This document shows, piece by piece, positions 1 to 5,601 of a stretch of DNA of 9,724 bases. The notes below the pieces were generated by a model. The model was not told where the DNA came from and ran no database searches. It saw nothing but the letters and a program-made list of their open reading frames with translations. The stretch comes from Methanomicrobiales archaeon (GTDB lineage: Archaea > Halobacteriota > Methanomicrobia > Methanomicrobiales > Methanospirillaceae): positions 1-9,724 of the forward strand of contig JADGNL010000207.1 in the NCBI GenBank assembly GCA_017883495.1, written 5' to 3'. The position numbers and the translations under genes are program-made. Position 1 is the first letter of the stretch. Every line of letters starts with the position of its first letter.

Positions 1-1
1 G

Positions 2-451
2 CTCGTCGCCGTCGTGGACGGACGCGGCCGGGTCCGTCGATGGTCGGTCTTCCAGCAGGCTCCGTACTGGGGGCGGTGGGTCGCGCTCATCGCCGAGGGC
101 GTGCCGGAGGCGCATCGGGAGTATCTCGCCTCGCAAAATATCGACGTCCTTGAGTGCGGGAGCGACAGGGTGGACCTCGACCTCACGCTGCGTCGCCTCG
201 CCGATGACTACGGCTTGCGCCGGGACCGCGTCGACACGGGTGGACGGCTGAAAGGGGCGCTCCTCCGCGCCGGGCTCGCGGACGAGGTTCACCTCCTCGT
301 CTGCCCCTGACTCTCGGGCGGTACGGACCCGCGCTCCTCGCTCGTCGCCGACGACCTCGCCCCCGAGGCTCTCGCGAAGAAACTCGAGCGCATGGCGGTC
401 GAGCAGTTCGAAGGCGGGACCGTGCTCCTATCCTATCGGGTCGCCCGGTGA
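2..451 (+). pseudogene. arfC: 2,5-diamino-6-ribosylamino-pyrimidinone 5'-phosphate reductase (archaeal RibD/RED type), 5' end outside window, interrupted by TGA
   Basis: The family reduces the ribosyl side chain of the GTP-derived pyrimidine intermediate with NAD(P)H, an early step shared by archaeal riboflavin and F420 synthesis. The frame is open from the left edge and reads VAVVDGRGRVRRW near the start. It then shows a glycine-rich cofactor motif, DTGGRLKGALL (family usually DSGGTLNGALL), and LADEVHLLVCP, the usual run-up to the P-x-L-x-G-G motif. A TGA at 308-310 falls exactly inside that motif. The same frame then continues with LSGGTDPRSSLVADD to a second TGA at 449-451, giving a C-terminus of normal family length ending in GTVLLSYRVAR. 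About 70 N-terminal residues lie outside the window. Many archaeal homologues, from memory, carry Cys (TGC/TGT) where the TGA sits, so one base change could explain it. The GGxLN to GGRLK change hints at relaxed constraint. The choice is between a true pseudogene and a base-call error; family assignment is secure, functional status is not. Confidence 0.8.
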
Positions 452-469
452 AGGGAGAAGACGCGGCGC

Positions 470-1103
470 TCACCCATTGTAGTGCCCGTCGTGGTAGTGG
501 TCGATGAAGGCCCGCCGCCGGTGCACGGGGGCGGCCCGCGGTTTGTGAAGATAGCCGACGTCGGGGGTCTGGCAGGCTGGGCAGAACGCACAGAGGGCTC
601 CGTCCACGTCATCCTACTTCTCCCGCACCGGCCACCAGTAACGGCCGTCGCCCGGAAACGGTGTCCCGGCCGGGGGCGCGGGCTCGTCGAGGACGAGCAT
701 CGAGAAACCGGCGAGCAGGTACTTGAGGATGAGAAGGCGCAGGTCGCGGACCACCATCGCCACGTACTCCGGCGTGCACTCCGGGGTGGGGGCGGTCATC
801 CGGGAAAAGGTCCCCTGCCGGACGAGGAGGAGGAGGGGCCGCTCATACGTCCCGATCAGGTACTCGGCCACCTTTTCCCCGAGCCGGTCCCGATACGTCG
901 GGTCGAAGTTCCCGGACCTTCTCCCGGAAGTTCCGGTCGAGCTGCCTGAGGTCGCACGGCGGTTACTCCCCGAGGACGGCCGCAAGGGCCGCTCCGAGAT
1001 CGCCGCGGGTGCGTCACCGGGCGAGGGAGTCGCACTGACGGCGGATCACGGCGAGGACCGCGGCCCGGTCCCGGCGGAAGGGTCGGAACGACCGGAGCGT
1101 CAG
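470..1103 (-). pseudogene. Broken gene of unknown function, last gene of the lipoprotein-phosphodiesterase-TPR operon
   Basis: I do not recognise the family. A coherent protein of about 210 residues can be read from 1103 to the TGA at 470-472 if four lesions are bridged. These are a TGA at 1014-1016, a TAA at 963-965, a one-base insertion within or near the CCC at 900-902, and a TAG at 614-616. The pieces read as ordinary protein: FRPFRRDRAAVLAVIRRQCD, GDLGAALAAVLGE, CDLRQLDRNFREKVREL, YRDRLGEKVAEYLIGTYERP, a hydrophobic LRLLILKYLLAGFSMLVLDE, and a tail with CAFCPAC and HYHDGHYNG. The total span of 634 bases equals 211 codons plus one base, as one insertion predicts. The expected start overlaps the TPR stop, but it is CTG (1101-1103) where ATG would give the ATGA overlap used one gene upstream. 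The longest intact piece is 614 to about 898. Both the coding reading and the decay are inferred from composition; no homologue was compared. Confidence 0.65.
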
Positions 1104-1813
1104 GGCTGTACCCCAGGCGATGCCTGGACCCCGACCAGGACCCGGCTCTGTGCGAAGCAGTACTTCGCCTCGTCGCCCTGCCCGAGCCGGGCGAGGGCGA
1201 GCCCCTTGTTGTGCCAGGCCGCCGCATCGCGAGGATCGATGTCGAGCGCCCGGGTGAACGCCTCGACGGCCTCGCGCAGCCGCTCGAGCCGGGCGAGGCA
1301 GGTCCCGCGGTTCAGGAGGACGACCGGGACGGACTCGTTGATGGCGATCACGCGGTCGTAGTACTCTAGGGCCTCGCCGAACCGCCCCTGGTCCGCGAGC
1401 GCGACCCCGATGTTGTAGAGCGCCTTCGCGTACCTCGGCTCGGACGTGACCACCGCCTCGAAGCAGGCGATTGCCTCGTCGAGCCTGCCCTGAGCGTAAC
1501 GGATGTTGCCGAGGACGAACCGCGCTTCCACGTGGCACGGCGCGATCCGGATCGCCTGCTCCAGAGACTGCGCAGCCTGATCGAACTCGCTGAACCGGTA
1601 GAGGACGAACCCCTGGACGAACCAGGCGTCGGCATCGAGCGGTGCCGCTCCGATAGCCCCGGAGCAGCAGTCGAGGGCCTCGGGAAAGCGGCCCATCCGG
1701 TCGAGGGCCGCGGCGCGGAGCACGAGCAGGGCCGGGTCCTCCGTTTCGTCGGTCAGCACGAGCACCTCCGTGTACCTTCCGAGCGCGGCCGCCCGCGCAA
1801 TGTCGACGGTCAT
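1100..1813 (-). CDS. Tetratricopeptide repeat (TPR) protein
   Basis: A 237-residue soluble protein made almost entirely of 34-residue TPR units, which form stacked helix pairs used for protein-protein contacts. Five clear units cover residues 27-59, 60-93, 94-127, 128-161 and 162-195, each with the W/Y/L...G...A/Y...A...P pattern (for example the unit beginning YAKALYNIGVAL and ending in NES). A sixth, partly degenerate unit runs from 196 to about 226, followed by a short tail ending GVQP. No signal peptide, membrane segment or catalytic domain is visible, so it probably acts as a cytoplasmic scaffold; the partner is unknown. The ATG at 1813 overlaps the TGA of the upstream phosphodiesterase (ATGA, 4 bases), with GGTG five to six bases upstream, so translation is probably coupled. 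The stop overlaps the inferred start of the broken downstream gene in the same way. The TPR assignment is sure; the biological role is not. Confidence 0.9.
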   Translation of the reverse strand: MTVDIARAAALGRYTEVLVLTDETEDPALLVLRAAALDRMGRFPEALDCCSGAIGAAPLDADAWFVQGFVLYRFSEFDQAAQSLEQAIRIAPCHVEARFVLGNIRYAQGRLDEAIACFEAVVTSEPRYAKALYNIGVALADQGRFGEALEYYDRVIAINESVPVVLLNRGTCLARLERLREAVEAFTRALDIDPRDAAAWHNKGLALARLGQGDEAKYCFAQSRVLVGVQASPGVQP

Positions 1814-2310
1814 CTGAGCACCAGCAGCTCGACGTGGCGCGTTGCCGTATCGAGGATCGCGGCCGTCGGGTCAGGAGCGAGGATCCCCGAGGCCGTACCC
1901 GGGTTGACCACGAGTGTCCGACCATGCCGCTCGGTTCCGGCCCGGTGCGAGTGGCCGCGGACCACGTAGTCGAATCCCTGCGAGGCGACGAGCGCTTCGA
2001 GGAGCTCGCGCTGGTGTCCGTGGAGGAGGGCGATCACGGTCCCGTCGGCCTCGATCCGCGCGAAGTCGCCGCGGAGCTCGAAGCGGTCGTGCTCGGCGAA
2101 GCGTTGAGCGAGGAGTGCGTGGTCGCCGTCGTTGTTCCCGAGAACCCCGACGAGTGGAGCAGAGAGCGCGGCGAGCCAGGAGACCACGAACGGCGAGACG
2201 TAGTCGCCCGCATGGAGCACGAGGTCGAGGTCCGCGCGATTGAACCGATCGACTGCGACCTCGATCCGCCGCTGCCGGTCGTGGGTGTCCGAGATGATCC
2301 CGATCCGCAT
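1810..2310 (-). CDS. Metallophosphoesterase / phosphodiesterase, YfcE-MJ0936 family
   Basis: A 166-residue member of the calcineurin-like metallophosphoesterase fold, at the normal length for small YfcE/MJ0936-type enzymes. Characterised members hydrolyse artificial phosphodiesters such as bis-pNPP with Mn or Ni; their natural substrates are uncertain. All metal-ligand motifs are present: SDTHD (residues 7-11, D8 and H10), HAGD (33-36), GNND (58-61, the family's GNH/ND signature), LLHGH (95-99) and RGHSH (118-122). There is no signal peptide, so it should be cytoplasmic. ATG at 2310 begins MRIGIISDTHD, the standard family N-terminus. It follows the lipoprotein gene by 47 bases and overlaps the TPR gene by 4 bases, so it is probably in one transcript with them, although a weak TATA-like CATATC at 2338-2343 could give it its own promoter. 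Family assignment is firm; substrate is unknown. Confidence 0.93.
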   Translation of the reverse strand: MRIGIISDTHDRQRRIEVAVDRFNRADLDLVLHAGDYVSPFVVSWLAALSAPLVGVLGNNDGDHALLAQRFAEHDRFELRGDFARIEADGTVIALLHGHQRELLEALVASQGFDYVVRGHSHRAGTERHGRTLVVNPGTASGILAPDPTAAILDTATRHVELLVLR

Positions 2311-2337
2311 GACGGATCGGGGTTGGCACGGGTCCGA

Positions 2338-2343
2338 GATATG
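2338..2343 (-). promoter_or_regulatory. Possible TATA-like element upstream of the phosphodiesterase gene
   Basis: On the minus strand the sequence ACCCATATCTCG lies in the 47-base gap between the lipoprotein stop and the phosphodiesterase start, centred about 30 bases before the ATG. That distance fits an archaeal TATA box driving a near-leaderless transcript. It is short and lacks a clear purine-rich BRE, so co-transcription from the lipoprotein gene is at least as likely. Confidence 0.25.
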
Positions 2344-2357
2344 GGTTTGCGTCAGGG

Positions 2358-2762
2358 TTACCGCGCAGCGGTCGCGTTCAAGGGCCCCTCGATCACCGCG
2401 AGGTCGACATGCCCGATCCGTTCGAGCCGGTACGACTCGAAGGTCGCTCTATCCCTGCCCATGCGCGTGACGAAGTCTCCCGACGGGTAGACGTATGCCC
2501 AGCCTCCGAGCGCGGGCTGCACGAGCGAATAGATGTACTGATCCGGTGCCGGCTGATACTCCATGATTGCGATCGCGGCGCCGGCGGGCGTGGCGTTCGG
2601 GCCGTCGAAGCCCGCACCCATCAGGTCGCCCCGGAGGAGGTCCCCCGGCGCGTACCGCGCCAGGGAAGGGGTCGGGGTCGGGGTCGCGGACGGCGACGCC
2701 TGGAGGCACCCGGCCGCGAGGGCGGCGAGGACCAGGGCAAGGACGATGAGCGGAAGACGCAT
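2358..2762 (-). CDS. Small predicted lipoprotein with Thr-Pro linker, function unknown
   Basis: A 134-residue protein starting at the ATG at 2762. This start is chosen because it puts a textbook lipoprotein signal at the N-terminus: MR, a hydrophobic stretch at residues 3-17 and a lipobox-like LAAGC with C19. A longer in-frame start at 2837 would bury this signal behind a basic stretch. Residues 20-34 form a Ser/Thr/Pro linker containing TPTPTP, encoded by three tandem GGGGTC units (2668-2685 on the plus strand), followed by YAPGDLLRGDLMG. The mature domain of about 100 residues has Tyr-rich strands (YQPAPDQYIYSLVQP, GWAYVYPSGDFV) and ends NATAAR. It should sit on the outer face of the membrane. 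It heads the minus-strand operon and diverges from the MerR-type regulator across 107 bases, which makes it a candidate target of that regulator. I do not recognise the domain. The export and lipidation call is good; the function is open. Confidence 0.78.
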   Translation of the reverse strand: MRLPLIVLALVLAALAAGCLQASPSATPTPTPSLARYAPGDLLRGDLMGAGFDGPNATPAGAAIAIMEYQPAPDQYIYSLVQPALGGWAYVYPSGDFVTRMGRDRATFESYRLERIGHVDLAVIEGPLNATAAR

Positions 2763-2774
2763 ACAATCACTATT

Positions 2775-2788
2775 CGGGAGCCATCCCG
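2775..2788. promoter_or_regulatory. Inverted repeat CGGGA-N4-TCCCG, possible operator
   Basis: A perfect 5-base inverted repeat with a 4-base spacer lies 12 bases upstream of the lipoprotein ATG and about 80 bases upstream of the MerR-type gene. Its position in the divergent intergenic region suits an operator or a promoter-proximal hairpin. MerR dyads are usually longer, and GC-rich DNA yields 5-base repeats by chance, so confidence is low. No clear TATA box was found in 2763-2869 for either gene. Confidence 0.3.
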
Positions 2789-2869
2789 TATGAACCGTTT
2801 CCCGTACCCTGACGCGGGTGAGACTCCGCGCCCTCATCCGTCTCCGGCGCCCACGAAAAAGGTGCCACC

Positions 2870-3706
2870 ATGACCGTCGAAAGGATCCCGATCGGGACCT
2901 TCTCCCGCGTGACCCGGCTCTCGCAGAGGGCCCTCCGCCTCTACGACGAGCGCGGACTACTCGTGCCGGCCGAAAAGGACGTCTGCACCGGGTACCGCTC
3001 CTACACCGCCGACCAGATCGGCCGCGGGGTGACGATAGGCCACCTCGTCTCGCTCGGCTTCGGCCTCGCCGAGGTCGGCACCCTTCTCGACGCCAGGACC
3101 GCGGGCGACCGGGAGACGATCCGGCGGCTCTTCGTCGCCCGGCGCGAGGCGATCGGGTCCGAGGTTCGGCGGCTGGCGGCGATCGACGCGGCCCTCGCTC
3201 GCGGCGGGGCCGATCCGGAGGTATTTGCCATGTCCATCACGGAGCCCACCGTCAAAGAGGTCCCGGCCCTGCGCGTGCTCACGCGCCGCGGTACGGGTAC
3301 GTACGGCGAGACGATCCCCCGCATGATCGGCGAGATCTTCGGGGCGCTTGCGCCCCGCAACGGCCGTGAACCGGCCTTCCGGGTCGCCGGTCCGCTCATG
3401 ACGATCTACCACGACAACGAGTACCGCGAGCAGGACGCGGACCTCGAGGTCGCGCTCCCGGTTACGGGCAGGGTCGAGGTCGAGAACCCGGCCATGGAAC
3501 TCCGGACCCTCCCCGCGACCCGCGTGGTCTCGGTCCTCTACACCGGGCCGTACGAGGGGATCTCGTCGGCCCACGAGGCCGTCTTCGGAGCGGTGCGAAC
3601 ACTCGGGCTCGAATGGAACGGACCGGCGCGCGAGATCTACCTGAACGATCCGAACCGGGTCGGCGAGGAGGAGCTGATGACCGAGGTCCAGTACCCGGTC
3701 GCCTAG
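2870..3706 (+). CDS. MerR-family transcriptional regulator with GyrI-like effector-binding domain
   Basis: A 278-residue regulator of BmrR-like architecture. Residues 6-75 are the winged helix-turn-helix, with the MerR signature IGTFSRVTRLSQRALRLYDE (8-27), GLL (29-31) and CTGYRSYT (39-46). Residues 82-110 look like the dimerising coiled coil. Residues 122-278 are a GyrI-like/AraC effector-binding domain with the typical sequence VLYTGPYEGISSAHEAV and a C-terminal EELMTEVQYPV, whose acidic residue lies where BmrR-type proteins contact cationic ligands. Such proteins usually sense drugs or other hydrophobic molecules and distort promoter DNA. ATG at 2870 is preceded by AAGGTG (2859-2864) five bases upstream. 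It diverges from the lipoprotein gene and converges on radB, sharing a CTAG that supplies both stop codons. An effector cannot be predicted. Autoregulation through the intergenic region and control of the lipoprotein operon are inferences. Confidence 0.92.
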   Translation: MTVERIPIGTFSRVTRLSQRALRLYDERGLLVPAEKDVCTGYRSYTADQIGRGVTIGHLVSLGFGLAEVGTLLDARTAGDRETIRRLFVARREAIGSEVRRLAAIDAALARGGADPEVFAMSITEPTVKEVPALRVLTRRGTGTYGETIPRMIGEIFGALAPRNGREPAFRVAGPLMTIYHDNEYREQDADLEVALPVTGRVEVENPAMELRTLPATRVVSVLYTGPYEGISSAHEAVFGAVRTLGLEWNGPAREIYLNDPNRVGEEELMTEVQYPVA

Positions 3707-4371
3707 AGCTCGCGGATCCCGGTCTGGGTGATCTCGTACTCGAATCGCGCTCCCTCGGGCCGCGAACGGTGCTTGGCCAGCACGGCCCGCCGTCGCCCGT
3801 TGAGCTTCTCGAGGCGAACTATCGCCTTCGAGATGTGCTCGAGCGCGGTCCCGCCGAGCCCGACCACGCGGTTCTTGCCCGGGTCCATGTAGACCTGGTT
3901 CGTGACCAGCACGGGGAGATCGTGCCGCCTGGCCAGCCCCAGGAGGTGAAGCATCTGGCGCGTCAGCAGGCGCAGGGCCTCGTTGTCGTCCAGGTCTTCC
4001 TGGCGATAGAGGGCGGTGGCCGAGTCGACCACGACCAGGGCCGCCGGCTTGGTCCGGAGGATCGCCTCGGCGTTCGCGATCATCACCCCCTGCTCGGCGA
4101 GGTCGAGGGGCTCGTACAGGAAGAGTTTCTCCACGAGGGTCTCGGCCTCGTCGCCGGCGATCTGCCGGAACCGCTCGGCCGAAAAGCCCTCGGTATCGAT
4201 GTAGACGACGGACTTTCCGGTCCTGAGCGCCTGGGCCGTCGCGAGTACGGCGAGGGTTGACTTGCCCGTGGCGGCCTCGCCGTAGAGCTGCGTGATCACC
4301 TTGCGCTCGTACCCGCCGCCGAGCAACCGGTCGAGGGCCTCGCTCCCGCTCAAGAGCCGTTCAGTGCTCAT
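3703..4371 (-). CDS. radB: DNA repair and recombination protein RadB
   Basis: A 222-residue RecA-fold ATPase. Euryarchaeal RadB is a RadA paralogue without the N-terminal helix-hairpin-helix domain and acts as an accessory factor in homologous recombination. The length is typical. Visible motifs are LLSGSEALDRLLGGGYE (6-22), Walker A GEAATGKST (31-39, K37), VVYIDTEGFSAERF (55-68), Walker B LVVVDSAT (112-119, D116), VLVTNQVY and GLGGTALEHISKAIVRLE in the C-terminal half, and a basic NGRRRAVLAKHRSRPEG segment typical of RadB. The ATG at 4371 lies inside the end of larC (11-base overlap, 4361-4371) with GAGAGG just upstream, so it is probably translated by coupling. Its TAG stop overlaps the TAG stop of the convergent MerR-type gene. 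Identification is secure. Confidence 0.95.
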   Translation of the reverse strand: MSTERLLSGSEALDRLLGGGYERKVITQLYGEAATGKSTLAVLATAQALRTGKSVVYIDTEGFSAERFRQIAGDEAETLVEKLFLYEPLDLAEQGVMIANAEAILRTKPAALVVVDSATALYRQEDLDDNEALRLLTRQMLHLLGLARRHDLPVLVTNQVYMDPGKNRVVGLGGTALEHISKAIVRLEKLNGRRRAVLAKHRSRPEGARFEYEITQTGIREL

Positions 4372-5557
4372 CCGGCCTCTCGTCCCCGGCCGTCCGGCCG
4401 ACGGCCTCCTCCACCGCGCGGGCGATCTCCCGCACGGGCAGGCCGAGCTCGCGCGCCCACGTCTGCACCTGCTCGAATTCGGGTTTGCAGGTATATATCT
4501 TGCCGTCGAGCCGGCCGCGCTTCACGTCGATGCTCCGCGTCTCCGAGCCGATCGTGACCTCGACCGCTTCGACCGTCCGCTCGGCCACGAGCCGGTGGAC
4601 GTACGGGGCCGAGCGCACGCCGAGCGTTCCAAGCTCCGTGGCGAGGACGCGGGCGAGGGCGGGGCCGTCCCCGGGCAGGCAGACGACGCGGACCAGGTAG
4701 CCCATGCGGCCCTTCTTCATCAGGGCAGGGAGTGCCTGCGCATCGCGGGCGCCCTCCTCCATGAGCCGGGCGAGCGCGTACGAGAGCACCTCGCCGGTCG
4801 CGTCGTCCACGTTCGTCTCGAGCACCTCGACGTAGTCCTCGGACGGAACCTCGGTCTCGACCACGAGAACACGGAGCACGTTCGGCCTATCCGGCGGGTT
4901 CCGCGAGCCGGCCCCGTATCCCGCGGCCATGATGCGGAACGGTCCGAGCGTCCGCCAGGAGAGCGTCCGGATCTCGGCGAGCAGGGCAGCTCCCGTCGGC
5001 GTCACGAGCTCGCCGTCGGCCTCCGGCTCGAGCCGCACCTCAAGCCCGGCGCCCGCGAGGAGCGCGACCGTCGCCGGCGCGGGGAGCGGATAGGTTCCGT
5101 GAGACCCAGCGATTGCGCCCGGGCCGAGCGGGACGGGCATGACAGCGACCCCGTCGACGCCGAGCGAGAGGAGCGCCGTCGCGGCCCCGAGTACGTCCGC
5201 GATCGCGTCGTCGGCGCCGACCTCGTGGAAGTGGACGGAGTCGTCGCCGTGGACCGAGGCCTCGGCCGCATGGAGACGGCGAAAGACCCGGACGGCAAGG
5301 GCGATCGCGGCCGGAGAAGCATCGGCGGCGGCTACGCGAGCGAGTACTTCGTCGAGGGTCCGGGCCGTCGTGCCGGCGTGCGTCCTGACGCGGACCGCCC
5401 GGATGCCGGCGCGGTCCGCAAAGCCGAACTCCGGTTCGGCCACGACCGAAGCCATCGCGGTGCGCACCGCTTCCCGATCGGCACCTGCCGCCAGCATCCC
5501 GCCGACGAGCATGTCGCCGGCCGAGCCCGCAATCGGGTCGATAACCAGGATGCGCAT
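4361..5557 (-). CDS. larC: LarC, nickel-pincer cofactor biosynthesis protein (nickel insertase / chelatase)
   Basis: A 398-residue full-length protein of the LarC (formerly DUF111) family. LarC inserts nickel into pyridinium-3,5-bisthiocarboxylic acid mononucleotide in a CTP-dependent step, completing the nickel-pincer nucleotide first found in lactate racemase. Family landmarks are all present: DPIAGSAGDM (7-16), VHFHEVGADDAIAD with its histidine cluster (108-121), GTYPLPAPAT (154-163), GELVTPTGAALL (182-193), NVDDATGEVL (249-258), MKKGRMG (280-286) and a late CKPEFEQV. The protein is continuous, unlike bacterial larC genes split by a programmed frameshift. ATG at 5557 begins MRILVID; GGTGA directly abuts it and a TATA-like element lies about 28 bases upstream, so a nearly leaderless mRNA is likely. 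It is co-oriented and overlapping with radB. No larA, larB or larE lies in the window, so which nickel-pincer enzyme it serves here is unknown. Confidence 0.93.
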   Translation of the reverse strand: MRILVIDPIAGSAGDMLVGGMLAAGADREAVRTAMASVVAEPEFGFADRAGIRAVRVRTHAGTTARTLDEVLARVAAADASPAAIALAVRVFRRLHAAEASVHGDDSVHFHEVGADDAIADVLGAATALLSLGVDGVAVMPVPLGPGAIAGSHGTYPLPAPATVALLAGAGLEVRLEPEADGELVTPTGAALLAEIRTLSWRTLGPFRIMAAGYGAGSRNPPDRPNVLRVLVVETEVPSEDYVEVLETNVDDATGEVLSYALARLMEEGARDAQALPALMKKGRMGYLVRVVCLPGDGPALARVLATELGTLGVRSAPYVHRLVAERTVEAVEVTIGSETRSIDVKRGRLDGKIYTCKPEFEQVQTWARELGLPVREIARAVEEAVGRTAGDERPDEH

Positions 5558-5567
5558 TCACCAGTAC

Positions 5568-5575
5568 TTATAAAT
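5568..5575 (+). promoter_or_regulatory. TATA box of the CDC48-type ATPase gene
   Basis: TTATAAAT stands out in very GC-rich DNA and is centred about 30 bases before the ATG at 5602. Archaeal initiation usually falls about 25 bases past the TATA centre, which would put the transcript start within a few bases of 5598 and leave almost no leader. The AAGGTG at 5593-5598, three bases before the ATG, would then lie at the very 5' end of the mRNA or be cut by it. Confidence 0.65.
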
Positions 5576-5581
5576 GAACAC

Positions 5582-5590
5582 ATAAAAGAT
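5582..5590 (-). promoter_or_regulatory. TATA-like element of larC
   Basis: On the minus strand CTTTTATGT (5582-5590) is centred about 28 bases before the larC ATG at 5557, matching the spacing of an archaeal TATA box for a leaderless or near-leaderless transcript. The stronger TTTATAAGT at 5567-5575 is too close to the larC start to serve it. The two elements lie a few bases apart within the 44-base divergent region, so the two promoters probably compete for TBP/TFB. Confidence 0.4.
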
Positions 5591-5601
5591 GTAAGGTGCA
5601 T

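Noticed and set aside
308..310. TGA as selenocysteine in the reductase
   Set aside because: Archaeal selenocysteine is known mainly in Methanococcales, Methanopyrus and some Asgard archaea and needs a SECIS element, usually in the 3' UTR. Only 18 bases separate this gene from the convergent one, and the family uses no catalytic Sec at this place.
614..616. TAG as pyrrolysine in the broken gene
   Set aside because: Kept only as something to test. TAG is the normal stop of at least three genes here (MerR-type, radB, permease), and the same gene also contains TGA, TAA and a frameshift, which favours decay.
723..1361. Plus-strand 212-codon frame overlapping the TPR gene and the broken gene
   Set aside because: Arg/Ser/Pro-rich sequence with no motif, opposite to a clear TPR gene; a GC-rich shadow frame.
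2668..2685. Tandem repeat of three GGGGTC units
   Set aside because: It simply encodes the Thr-Pro linker of the lipoprotein; no sign of a regulatory or mobile repeat.
2801..2818. CCCG...CGGG inverted repeat upstream of the MerR-type gene
   Set aside because: Only four base pairs with a ten-base spacer in GC-rich DNA, easily expected by chance.
5596..5601. GTG at 5596 as the cdc48 start
   Set aside because: It would remove the AAGGTG ribosome binding site and add residues ahead of the conserved MPEIYLKVDSAYPED start.
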